NCBI GenBank assembly: GCA_002293545.1
Contig: DBDL01000150.1
Span: 1 to 6,031, forward strand
From: Lachnoclostridium sp. UBA933
GTDB lineage: Bacteria > Bacillota > Clostridia > Lachnospirales > Lachnospiraceae
DNA length: 6,031 nt
Reading direction: 5' to 3'
Part shown: one piece after another, positions 1 through 4,787 of the stretch
Numbering within the stretch: position 1 is the first letter of the stretch
Layout of the letters: each line of letters starts with the position of its first letter
Made by a program: the position numbers and the translations under genes
The notes under the pieces: model-generated
The model's database searches: none
Told to the model about the DNA's origin: nothing
The model's input: only the letters and a program-made list of their open reading frames with translations

Positions 1-1175
1 CCCTTGTCATTTATACCGCCGCCATTCACCCGGACAATCCCGAATACAGGCGGGCGGAGGAATACGGGATCCCTTTAATGGCACGTTCTGTCATGGTCGG
101 TCAGGTTATGCAGAATTACGCTTCTGCGATTGCCGTTTCCGGAATCCACGGCAAGACCACAACAACCTCAATGATTTCCCATATTTTTTTAGCGGCGGAA
201 AAAGACCCGACGATTTCGGTAGGCGGAATGCTGAATGCCATCGGCGGAAATCTCCGTATCGGCAGCTCGGAGTATTTTATTTTGGAAGCCTGTGAATATA
301 CCAACAGCTTTCTTGATTTTTATCCTGCCACTGCGGTTGTCCTTAATATAGAAGAAGATCATCTGGATTTTTTTAAAGATATCAATGATATCCGTCATTC
401 TTTCCGGGAATTCTGCAAACGTGTCCCGGAGGACGGAAATGTAATTATCAACGGCGATATTGACCGTTATGAAGAAATCGTAAAAGACCTGCCCTGCCGC
501 CGTGTTGTATCCTATGGTCTGGAAAATCCGAACACAGATTTATCGGCGGATGATATTGTTTTTGACGAACACGGATGCGCAAGCTTTTTGCTCATACGGA
601 ACGGCGAAAAAAGAGAACGGTATACCTTGAAGGTGGACGGAATGCATAATGTATCCAATGCGCTTTCCGCCATTGCGCTCGCCGGGCTTTATCATATTCC
701 CGCAGAGGCAATCCATAAGGGACTGTTAAGCTTTGGAGGCACACAGCGCCGGTTTGAATATAAAGGAGTCTTCCGCGGAATTACCCTAATTGACGATTAT
801 GCGCATCACCCGACGGAAATCAAGGCAACGCTTACTTCTGCGAAGTTTTATTCCTGCCATGAATTATGGGTCGTTTTCCAGCCGCATACCTATACCAGAA
901 CCCGTGCATTCTATAAAGAATTTGCCGAAGCCCTTTCTCTTGCCGACAAAATCATCCTTGCCGATGTTTATGCCGCCAGGGAAAAAGATCCGGGTGATAT
1001 TTCTTCTATGGATATCCGCCGGGAGTTGGAGATATTAGGGAAAGAAGTGTATACGCCGGGGGACTTTGATGATATTATAAAATTTATTTTAAAAAATTTA
1101 GTGAACGGTGATCTGTTGATAACTATGGGTGCCGGAAACGTTGTAGAAATCGGTGATTGTCTTTTAAATCAATAG
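1..1175 (+). CDS. murC: UDP-N-acetylmuramate--L-alanine ligase MurC (5' truncated by window edge)
   Basis: MurC is the cytoplasmic ATP-dependent ligase that adds L-alanine to UDP-MurNAc, the first amino acid of the peptidoglycan stem peptide. The reading frame is open from base 3, and the codons before the ATG at 78 encode MurC-like sequence (LVIYTAAIHPDNPEY), so that ATG is internal. About 390 residues are visible. MurC is usually near 455-460, so most of the N-terminal UDP-binding Rossmann domain is missing. Counting from the ATG at 78, the Mur ligase P-loop GIHGKTTTT is at residues 22-30. The central-domain NIEEDHLDFF is at 90-99, HNVSNALSAIA at 190-200, and the C-terminal-domain DDYAHHPTEI at 239-248 and FQPHTYTRTR at 267-276. 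The C-terminus GAGNVVEIGD is typical of MurC. It ends in TAG, and terminator-like hairpins follow. The family assignment is secure and I see no frameshift. Confidence 0.97.
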   Translation, partial: LVIYTAAIHPDNPEYRRAEEYGIPLMARSVMVGQVMQNYASAIAVSGIHGKTTTTSMISHIFLAAEKDPTISVGGMLNAIGGNLRIGSSEYFILEACEYTNSFLDFYPATAVVLNIEEDHLDFFKDINDIRHSFREFCKRVPEDGNVIINGDIDRYEEIVKDLPCRRVVSYGLENPNTDLSADDIVFDEHGCASFLLIRNGEKRERYTLKVDGMHNVSNALSAIALAGLYHIPAEAIHKGLLSFGGTQRRFEYKGVFRGITLIDDYAHHPTEIKATLTSAKFYSCHELWVVFQPHTYTRTRAFYKEFAEALSLADKIILADVYAAREKDPGDISSMDIRRELEILGKEVYTPGDFDDIIKFILKNLVNGDLLITMGAGNVVEIGDCLLNQ

Positions 1176-1205
1176 TTATTAACATTATCCACAGATTTAT
1201 CAACA
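1176..1205 (+). promoter_or_regulatory. DnaA-box group A, starting immediately after murC
   Basis: Three same-strand 9-mers resemble the DnaA box TTATNCACA. They are TTATTAACA (1176-1184, one mismatch), TTATCCACA (1185-1193, perfect) and TTATCAACA (1197-1205, one mismatch). The first two abut exactly, and the first starts on the base after the murC stop codon. The third overlaps the left arm of a possible terminator hairpin, so it may be counted twice. DnaA binding here is inferred from sequence only. Confidence 0.6.
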
Positions 1206-1238
1206 TTCAGTCGAAAAGCTCCGATGTTGATATTTTTT
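1198..1238 (+). terminator. Possible weak intrinsic terminator after murC
   Basis: A 9-bp inverted repeat, TATCAACAT (1198-1206) and ATGTTGATA (1224-1232), is followed by six T residues (1233-1238). A small inner stem (1209-1211 with 1218-1220) can form in the loop. The stem is AT-rich and the loop is long, so this is weak. It may instead be two opposed DnaA-like half sites. Confidence 0.35.
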
Positions 1239-1252
1239 CTGAATTTTATAAA

Positions 1253-1261
1253 TGTGAATAA
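1253..1261 (-). promoter_or_regulatory. Single DnaA box, minus orientation
   Basis: TGTGAATAA on the plus strand reads TTATTCACA on the minus strand, a perfect match to TTATNCACA. It lies between box groups A and B, next to an AT-rich stretch (about 1230-1255), and is opposite in orientation to both groups. Confidence 0.5.
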
Positions 1262-1284
1262 CTTCATCCCCACGCCTGTTTTCT

Positions 1285-1321
1285 GAAACCGTCGATTTTA
1301 CGTACTTTTTCGATGGTTTTT
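1285..1321 (+). terminator. Probable intrinsic terminator of murC
   Basis: AAACCGTCGA (1286-1295) pairs with TCGATGGTTT (1310-1319) over 10 positions with one G-T wobble, around a 14-base loop. The GC-richer core CCGTCGA/TCGATGG runs directly into a T tract (1316-1321 is GTTTTT), as expected for a rho-independent terminator. It lies about 110 bases after the murC stop. Confidence 0.5.
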
Positions 1322-1348
1322 CTACTGTAATAGTATAGTTTTTAAAAA

Positions 1349-1375
1349 TTATCCACATTTTCCACACTATCCACA
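1349..1375 (+). promoter_or_regulatory. DnaA-box group B: three abutting head-to-tail 9-mers
   Basis: TTATCCACA (1349-1357, perfect), TTTTCCACA (1358-1366, one mismatch) and CTATCCACA (1367-1375, one mismatch) follow one another with no spacer, all on the plus strand. They share the core TCCACA at an exact 9-base period. The array ends 37 bases before the -35 element of the downstream promoter, a position suited to DnaA-mediated control of the primosomal gene. The sites are seen directly. Their function is inferred from similarity to the DnaA-box clusters known upstream of some Firmicute replication genes. Confidence 0.7.
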
Positions 1376-1376
1376 T

Positions 1377-1408
1377 CGGTTGTTCTACAGAAAACATACC
1401 GTTTTTTT
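1377..1408 (+). terminator. Intrinsic terminator candidate just upstream of the primosome-gene promoter
   Basis: CGGTTGTT (1377-1384) pairs with AACATACCG (1393-1401) as 8 base pairs with one bulged T at 1397, around an 8-base loop. The GC-rich foot (CGGT/ACCG) is followed at once by seven T residues (1402-1408). This is the most terminator-like structure in the intergenic region. It would stop any read-through from murC before the promoter at 1413. Confidence 0.55.
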
Positions 1409-1412
1409 GCTA

Positions 1413-1441
1413 TTGTCCCATGTAAGATAGTGTGCTATAAT
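1413..1441 (+). promoter_or_regulatory. Sigma-A-type promoter with extended -10
   Basis: TTGTCC (1413-1418, four of six matches to TTGACA), a 17-base spacer, then a perfect TATAAT (1436-1441) preceded by TGC (1433-1435), which makes an extended -10. Transcription would begin near 1447-1449, giving a leader of about 60 bases before the primosomal gene at 1510. The strong -10 makes this a likely main promoter of the gene at 1510 and of the cyclophilin gene after it. Confidence 0.7.
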
Positions 1442-1445
1442 GTGC

Positions 1446-1484
1446 AATACAAAAGAGGTGGATAACAATATGATTTATTGTATT
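1446..1484 (+). other. Possible 5'-end hairpin with two alternative pairings in the leader
   Basis: AATACAA (1446-1452) can pair with TTGTATT (1478-1484), which would put the Shine-Dalgarno GAGGTG and the ATG at 1470 inside the loop. Alternatively ACAATA (1465-1470) can pair with TATTGT (1476-1481). Both pairings use bases 1478-1481, so they exclude each other. The stems are AT-rich and short, and AT-rich leaders yield such pairings by chance. Confidence 0.25.
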
Positions 1485-1490
1485 ATTTAG
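1470..1490 (+). CDS. Possible six-codon leader peptide MIYCII
   Basis: An ATG at 1470 follows a near-ideal Shine-Dalgarno, GAGGTG (1455-1460), at 9 bases spacing and opens a six-codon frame ending in TAG. The stop is 19 bases before the ATG of the primosomal gene, in a different frame. The real gene has a weaker, more distant site (AAAGGA, 1491-1496), so the strongest ribosome site on this transcript serves the mini-ORF. This fits a leader peptide or translational coupling. A chance ATG near a standby ribosome site is the main alternative. The Shine-Dalgarno overlaps a minus-strand DnaA-like 9-mer (1457-1465, TTATCCACC, one mismatch). Confidence 0.35.
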   Translation: MIYCII

Positions 1491-1509
1491 AAAGGATTGG
1501 CTGGATTAC

Positions 1510-2601
1510 ATGGGTTCTTTTGTTGTCAAACATTCTTATTCTGAAGAAATGACTCAGATTTCAAATATATTTATTGATCGTTTTATGCCGTCTGCCAATG
1601 GCAGTTATGTAAAGGTTTATTTATATTTATTGCGTCACTGTGATATTGCGGCGGGCGATGAATTCACCATCCATGCCATCGCCGACCGCTTTGAAAATAC
1701 CGAAGCCGATATACTGAGAGCTTTACGGTACTGGAAAAAAGAAGGCGTTCTGGATTTGGAGTACGACAATGCGGATCAAATTGTTTCCATCACGCTTTTG
1801 CCGATGACCGGAAAGGCTTCTGCGGACGACAATCCTTATGCGGCTTCTCTTTCCGTTCCGAAAGCCGGGGACTCCTCCTCTTTCGGGACCGTTCCCTCTC
1901 CGGCAGAAAAGATACCGAAGATGCCGAATTACGAACACGCGGAGCTTGCCATATTGGCAGAGGACAGAGAGGTTCAGGAAGCCCGCAGAATGATTGAATC
2001 AATGATGGGAACACCAATCAATGAATCGCATCTGAATGTTATTATATATTTTTTATCCGAACTGAATTTTTCTTTGGAAATGACCTTTCATGCTTTTGAA
2101 ACTGCCTTTTCAAAAGGCAAACGCTCTCCCCGGTACGTAGAAAAAATCGGTGTTCACTGGGCGGAAAAAGGGATTACCGATATTGAGGAAGCAGAAAATG
2201 AATCCGCTTTATTTGATACCTATTATAATATTGTAAAAAAACATATGGGGTTCAGCCGGACATTGGCTCCCGCCGAACGGACCATTATCGACGGCTGGAA
2301 ATCCTATCATTTTTCCGATACCATATTGACGGAAGCCTGTAAACGAACGATTTTGAATATCGGAAAACCCAATCTAAACTATACCGGTAAAATTTTAAAG
2401 GAATGGCACGATGCCAAAGTACATTCCCTTTCCGATATTGAACGGCTGGATAAAGAAAGAAAAAATGCCGCCGGAAAATCGGCGGCTTCCAAAATTCCGG
2501 TTAAACCGGCCGGCAAAGGAAACGGGTTTCAGAATTATCCGCAGAGAAAATATTCGGAAGCCGAATATTCGTTGATTGAAAAGCAGTTGCTAAACAAGTA
2601 G
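1510..2601 (+). CDS. DnaD/DnaB-family primosome protein (one N-terminal and two C-terminal DnaD-type domains)
   Basis: Members of this Firmicute family help remodel origin DNA and load the replicative helicase with DnaA and the loader ATPase. Residues about 20-98 look like the DDBH1 winged-helix oligomerisation domain (GSYVKVYLYLLRH; ADILRALRYWKKEGVLDLEY). A Ser/Pro-rich linker follows (about 100-140). Two DDBH2-like domains come next (about 145-228 and 235-305), each ending in the family's ssDNA-linked motif YxxxIxxxW: Y209-I213-W217 and Y291-I295-W299. The tail 311-363 is Lys-rich and ends FQNYPQRKY...EKQLLNK. One DDBH1 plus two DDBH2 is the layout of Bacillus DnaB, whereas DnaD has one DDBH2. 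The ATG at 1510 has AAAGGA 13 bases upstream, a weak start signal, but the N-terminus (MGSFVVKHSYSEE...) fits the family. No loader ATPase gene follows. The family call is secure. Equivalence to DnaB is an inference from domain layout. Confidence 0.9.
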   Translation: MGSFVVKHSYSEEMTQISNIFIDRFMPSANGSYVKVYLYLLRHCDIAAGDEFTIHAIADRFENTEADILRALRYWKKEGVLDLEYDNADQIVSITLLPMTGKASADDNPYAASLSVPKAGDSSSFGTVPSPAEKIPKMPNYEHAELAILAEDREVQEARRMIESMMGTPINESHLNVIIYFLSELNFSLEMTFHAFETAFSKGKRSPRYVEKIGVHWAEKGITDIEEAENESALFDTYYNIVKKHMGFSRTLAPAERTIIDGWKSYHFSDTILTEACKRTILNIGKPNLNYTGKILKEWHDAKVHSLSDIERLDKERKNAAGKSAASKIPVKPAGKGNGFQNYPQRKYSEAEYSLIEKQLLNK

Positions 2602-2603
2602 CT

Positions 2604-2621
2604 ATGCGCAAAACATGCGCA
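2604..2621 (+). repeat. Short intercistronic hairpin/direct repeat
   Basis: ATGCGCA occurs twice (2604-2610 and 2615-2621). The contained palindrome TGCGCA lets the copies form a 6-bp stem with a 5-base loop. It sits between the primosomal stop codon (2599-2601) and the cyclophilin Shine-Dalgarno (GGAG, 2627-2630). No T tract follows, so it is not a terminator. It could influence translation or mRNA processing between the two genes. Confidence 0.4.
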
Positions 2622-2636
2622 GGAATGGAGATATTT

Positions 2637-3170
2637 ATGGAAAATCAAAACCCTGTCGTAACAATTCGGATGCAGTCGGGAGATGAAATCAAGATTGAAT
2701 TATTTCCTGAAATTGCACCCAATACTGTGAACAACTTTATTTCACTGATTCAATCCGGTTTTTATAACGGTCTTGGATTCCATCGGGTCATTCCCGGTTT
2801 TATGATTCAAGGCGGTGACCCGGACGGCAACGGAACAGGCGGTCCCGGATACGGAATCAAAGGGGAATTTTCACAAAACGGCTTTCCCAACGATTTAAAA
2901 CACAGTGCCGGTGTCCTTTCTATGGCGCGTTCACAAATGCCGGATTCCGCCGGTTCACAATTTTTTCTGATGCACCGGGACTCTCCGCATCTTGACGGTT
3001 CTTATGCCGCTTTCGGAAAAACAACGGAGGGCTTGGACATCATTGACAGTATTGCAGCCGCTTCTACCGATGCTTATGATAATCCCATTGAACCGGTTAG
3101 GATGGAAACCGTTACGGTTGATACATTCGGCGTCAATTATGATGAACCGGAAAAACTAATGACGGAATGA
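2637..3170 (+). CDS. Cyclophilin-type peptidyl-prolyl cis-trans isomerase (PpiB-like)
   Basis: This cyclophilin catalyses cis-trans isomerisation of X-Pro bonds. The 177-residue product (MENQNPVVTI...) is essentially one cyclophilin domain with no signal peptide or membrane segment, so it should be cytoplasmic. Signature motifs are FHRVIPGFMIQGGD (48-61), AGVLSMAR (91-98) and GSQFF (106-110). R50, F55, M56, Q58 and F110 correspond to human CypA R55, F60, M61, Q63 and F113. H118 occupies the CypA W121 position, a replacement common in bacteria and linked to weak cyclosporin binding. I place the start at 2637 because GGAG (2627-2630) lies 6 bases upstream. The in-frame ATG at 2604 has no Shine-Dalgarno and would add residues inside the hairpin region. 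It begins 35 bases after the primosomal gene on the same strand and is probably co-transcribed with it. Confidence 0.95.
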   Translation: MENQNPVVTIRMQSGDEIKIELFPEIAPNTVNNFISLIQSGFYNGLGFHRVIPGFMIQGGDPDGNGTGGPGYGIKGEFSQNGFPNDLKHSAGVLSMARSQMPDSAGSQFFLMHRDSPHLDGSYAAFGKTTEGLDIIDSIAAASTDAYDNPIEPVRMETVTVDTFGVNYDEPEKLMTE

Positions 3171-3184
3171 GCCATAAACTGCAC

Positions 3185-3254
3185 GGATTCCCTGCAATTC
3201 ACAATTCCATAATTCCATGCAATCCATGAGAATCCCTGTAATCCACGAATCCAT
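3185..3254. repeat. Degenerate tandem repeat of about 9 bases between convergent genes
   Basis: Read on the minus strand, about eight units of 8-10 bases follow each other: TGGATTCG, TGGATTACA, GGGATTCTCA, TGGATTGCA, TGGAATTA, TGGAATTG, TGAATTGCA, GGGAATCCG. The ATTCC/ATCC cores on the plus strand start at 3187, 3197, 3204, 3212, 3222, 3232, 3241 and 3249. The array fills most of the 106-base gap between the cyclophilin and miaB stop codons. I see no convincing terminator hairpin with a T tract on either strand here. Function unknown. Confidence 0.5.
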
Positions 3255-3276
3255 ACATACCATAGGTTCCTACATC

Positions 3277-4707
3277 TCAAGGGATAATCTCTCCCATATA
3301 ATAAAAGCCTTTATTTTCGGTCAGCTTCACCTCTATAAACTGACCGATTAACGTTGGATTCCCTTTGCAATGGACAATCGCATTACCGGAAAGACGGCAG
3401 CTGATCAAATTGTCGTCTTTTTCGTTGATTTCTTCTGCTAAGACCGTTACGGTTTTTCCGATTCTCTTTTCCATTGCCGTACGCGTGACACGCTGTATCA
3501 CTTCAAGCAGCACGGAAAATCTTTCTTTTTTTACTGCCTCCGGTATCTGTTCTTTCCTGTCCGCCGCCGGTGTTCCGGTTCGCTTTGAATAGATAAACGT
3601 ATAGGCACCGTCAAAACAGACATCTTCAATTACCGATATGGTTTCCCTGAAATCCGACTCCGTTTCTCCCGGAAAGCCTACAATGATATCGGTCGTCAAA
3701 GAGATATCCGGCACGGCTCCCCTTATTTTCCGAATCAATGTCAGATACTGCTCTTTCGTATATTTCCGGTTCATAGCCGCCAAGACGTCCGTACTGCCGG
3801 ATTGAACCGGCAAATGTAAATGAGAGCCGATCTTTTTGCTCTTTTTTAAGACTTCTATCAATTGATCCGATAAATCCTTGGGATGGGAAGTCATAAAACG
3901 AATCCTCTGTATTCCCTCGATTTTTTCAACCTCTTCCAACAATGAGGCAAAGTCCGGATAGGCTTCTTCCTGCCCTTTTCCGTAAGAATTGACATTTTGT
4001 CCAAGCAGCATGATTTCCACAACACCTTCCGACGCAAGCTTCCGTATTTCTGCCAAAATATCCTGCGGCTTCCTGCTCCTCTCCCTGCCTCTTACATACG
4101 GCACGATGCAATAGCTGCAAAAGTTATTGCATCCATACATGATATTTACTCCCGCCTTAAAAGAATACTTTCTCTCACTCGGCAGATTCTCCACAATCTT
4201 GTCCGCTTCTTTCCAGACATCAATCGTCATTGTTTCCGTATTTATTTGTGTATATAATAATTCTGCCAGCTTGTAAATATTATGTGTGCCAAAAATCAAA
4301 TCCACAAACCGGTAACTTTTTTTCAGTTTTTCAATTACTGTTTCTTCCTGCATCATACATCCGCAAAGAATGATTTTCATATGCGGGTTCTTTTCTTTCT
4401 GCTTTTTTAAATAACCAAGTCTTCCGTAAACTTTCAGATTGGCATTTTCCCTTACCGTACAGGTGTTATATAAAACCAAGTCCGCCGTTTTCTCATCGGT
4501 GCTTTCATAACCGATCTGCTCTAATATTGCCGTGATTTTTTCAGAATCCCTGGCATTCATCTGACAACCGAGTGTTTGGACCGACATACGGAGCGGTCTG
4601 CCTAATCGTAACCGTTCGTTATCCAGCCATTCCTTACACTTTTCTATATAGTAAAACTGCCTCTTTGCTTCGTCTTCCGGTATTTTCACAGACCCCTCCA
4701 TACTCAT
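3277..4707 (-). CDS. miaB: tRNA-2-methylthio-N6-dimethylallyladenosine synthase MiaB
   Basis: MiaB is a cytoplasmic radical-SAM methylthiotransferase that converts i6A37 to ms2i6A37 in tRNAs reading UNN codons. Residues are counted from the ATG at 4707 (476 residues). After an N-terminal extension of about 40 residues, typical of clostridial MiaB, the MTTase domain carries the three auxiliary-cluster cysteines C48 (TLGCQMN), C83 (NTCTVR) and C117 (GCM). The radical-SAM cluster is C193-x3-C197-x2-C200 (YGCNNFCSYC). SSHPKDL-like, HLPVQSG and TDIIVGFPGET motifs follow, and a TRAM RNA-binding domain fills about 410-473. A TTG seven codons upstream (4728) lies within the purine-rich Shine-Dalgarno of the ATG (GAGGAAAGGG, 4717-4726), so I prefer the ATG at 4707. 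Upstream on the same strand is mtaD, 80 bases away, probably the same operon. The mutS gene often next to clostridial miaB is absent downstream. Confidence 0.96.
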   Translation of the reverse strand: MSMEGSVKIPEDEAKRQFYYIEKCKEWLDNERLRLGRPLRMSVQTLGCQMNARDSEKITAILEQIGYESTDEKTADLVLYNTCTVRENANLKVYGRLGYLKKQKEKNPHMKIILCGCMMQEETVIEKLKKSYRFVDLIFGTHNIYKLAELLYTQINTETMTIDVWKEADKIVENLPSERKYSFKAGVNIMYGCNNFCSYCIVPYVRGRERSRKPQDILAEIRKLASEGVVEIMLLGQNVNSYGKGQEEAYPDFASLLEEVEKIEGIQRIRFMTSHPKDLSDQLIEVLKKSKKIGSHLHLPVQSGSTDVLAAMNRKYTKEQYLTLIRKIRGAVPDISLTTDIIVGFPGETESDFRETISVIEDVCFDGAYTFIYSKRTGTPAADRKEQIPEAVKKERFSVLLEVIQRVTRTAMEKRIGKTVTVLAEEINEKDDNLISCRLSGNAIVHCKGNPTLIGQFIEVKLTENKGFYYMGEIIP

Positions 4708-4716
4708 AACCGGTAT

Positions 4717-4726
4717 CCCTTTCCTC
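4717..4726 (-). promoter_or_regulatory. Ribosome binding site that sets the miaB start
   Basis: GAGGAAAGGG on the minus strand ends 9 bases before the ATG at 4707. It overlaps the alternative TTG start (4726-4728), so that TTG would have no upstream site of its own. This supports the ATG. Confidence 0.6.
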
Positions 4727-4745
4727 AAAAATTCTTATCGACAGA

Positions 4746-4773
4746 ATTCTTCCCTAAATCATCCGGGAAGAAT
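4746..4773 (-). other. Hairpin between mtaD and miaB
   Basis: A perfect 9-bp inverted repeat, ATTCTTCCC (4746-4754) and GGGAAGAAT (4765-4773), surrounds a 10-base loop in the 80-base gap after the mtaD stop. In the minus direction it is followed by TCTGTCG rather than a T tract, so full termination is unlikely. Partial termination, mRNA processing or transcript stabilisation between the two genes fits better. Confidence 0.45.
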
Positions 4774-4787
4774 GATAAAACCCATGT

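Noticed and set aside
1227..1252. TTGATA and TATAAA as a second promoter downstream of murC.
   Set aside because: The spacer is only 14 bases, too short for a sigma-A promoter, and the TTGATA is part of the hairpin at 1198-1232.
1200..1397. A 65-codon minus-strand ORF in the intergenic region.
   Set aside because: Its sequence is lysine- and asparagine-rich with no recognisable domain, it covers the DnaA boxes and hairpins, and I found no convincing ribosome site. It looks like a chance ORF in AT-rich DNA.
1176..1465. The DnaA-box region as the chromosomal origin oriC.
   Set aside because: Firmicute origins normally flank dnaA (rpmH-dnaA-dnaN). None of these genes is here, and I could not recognise a convincing DnaA-trio. 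A regulatory or titration cluster is the more modest reading. GC skew of the whole chromosome would settle it.
2535..2543. TTATCCGCA as another DnaA box.
   Set aside because: It is isolated, has one mismatch and lies inside the coding sequence of the primosomal gene, so chance and codon constraint explain it.
2604..2636. ATG at 2604 as the cyclophilin start, adding 11 residues.
   Set aside because: It has no Shine-Dalgarno, the added residues fall in the hairpin repeat, and the ATG at 2637 has GGAG at 6 bases spacing.
3185..3254. The repeat as a CRISPR array.
   Set aside because: Units are 8-10 bases, diverged and contiguous, with no spacers of constant length and no cas genes nearby.
4708..4728. 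TTG at 4728 as the miaB start.
   Set aside because: The TTG lies inside the purine-rich stretch that acts as the ribosome site of the ATG at 4707, and it has no upstream site of its own.
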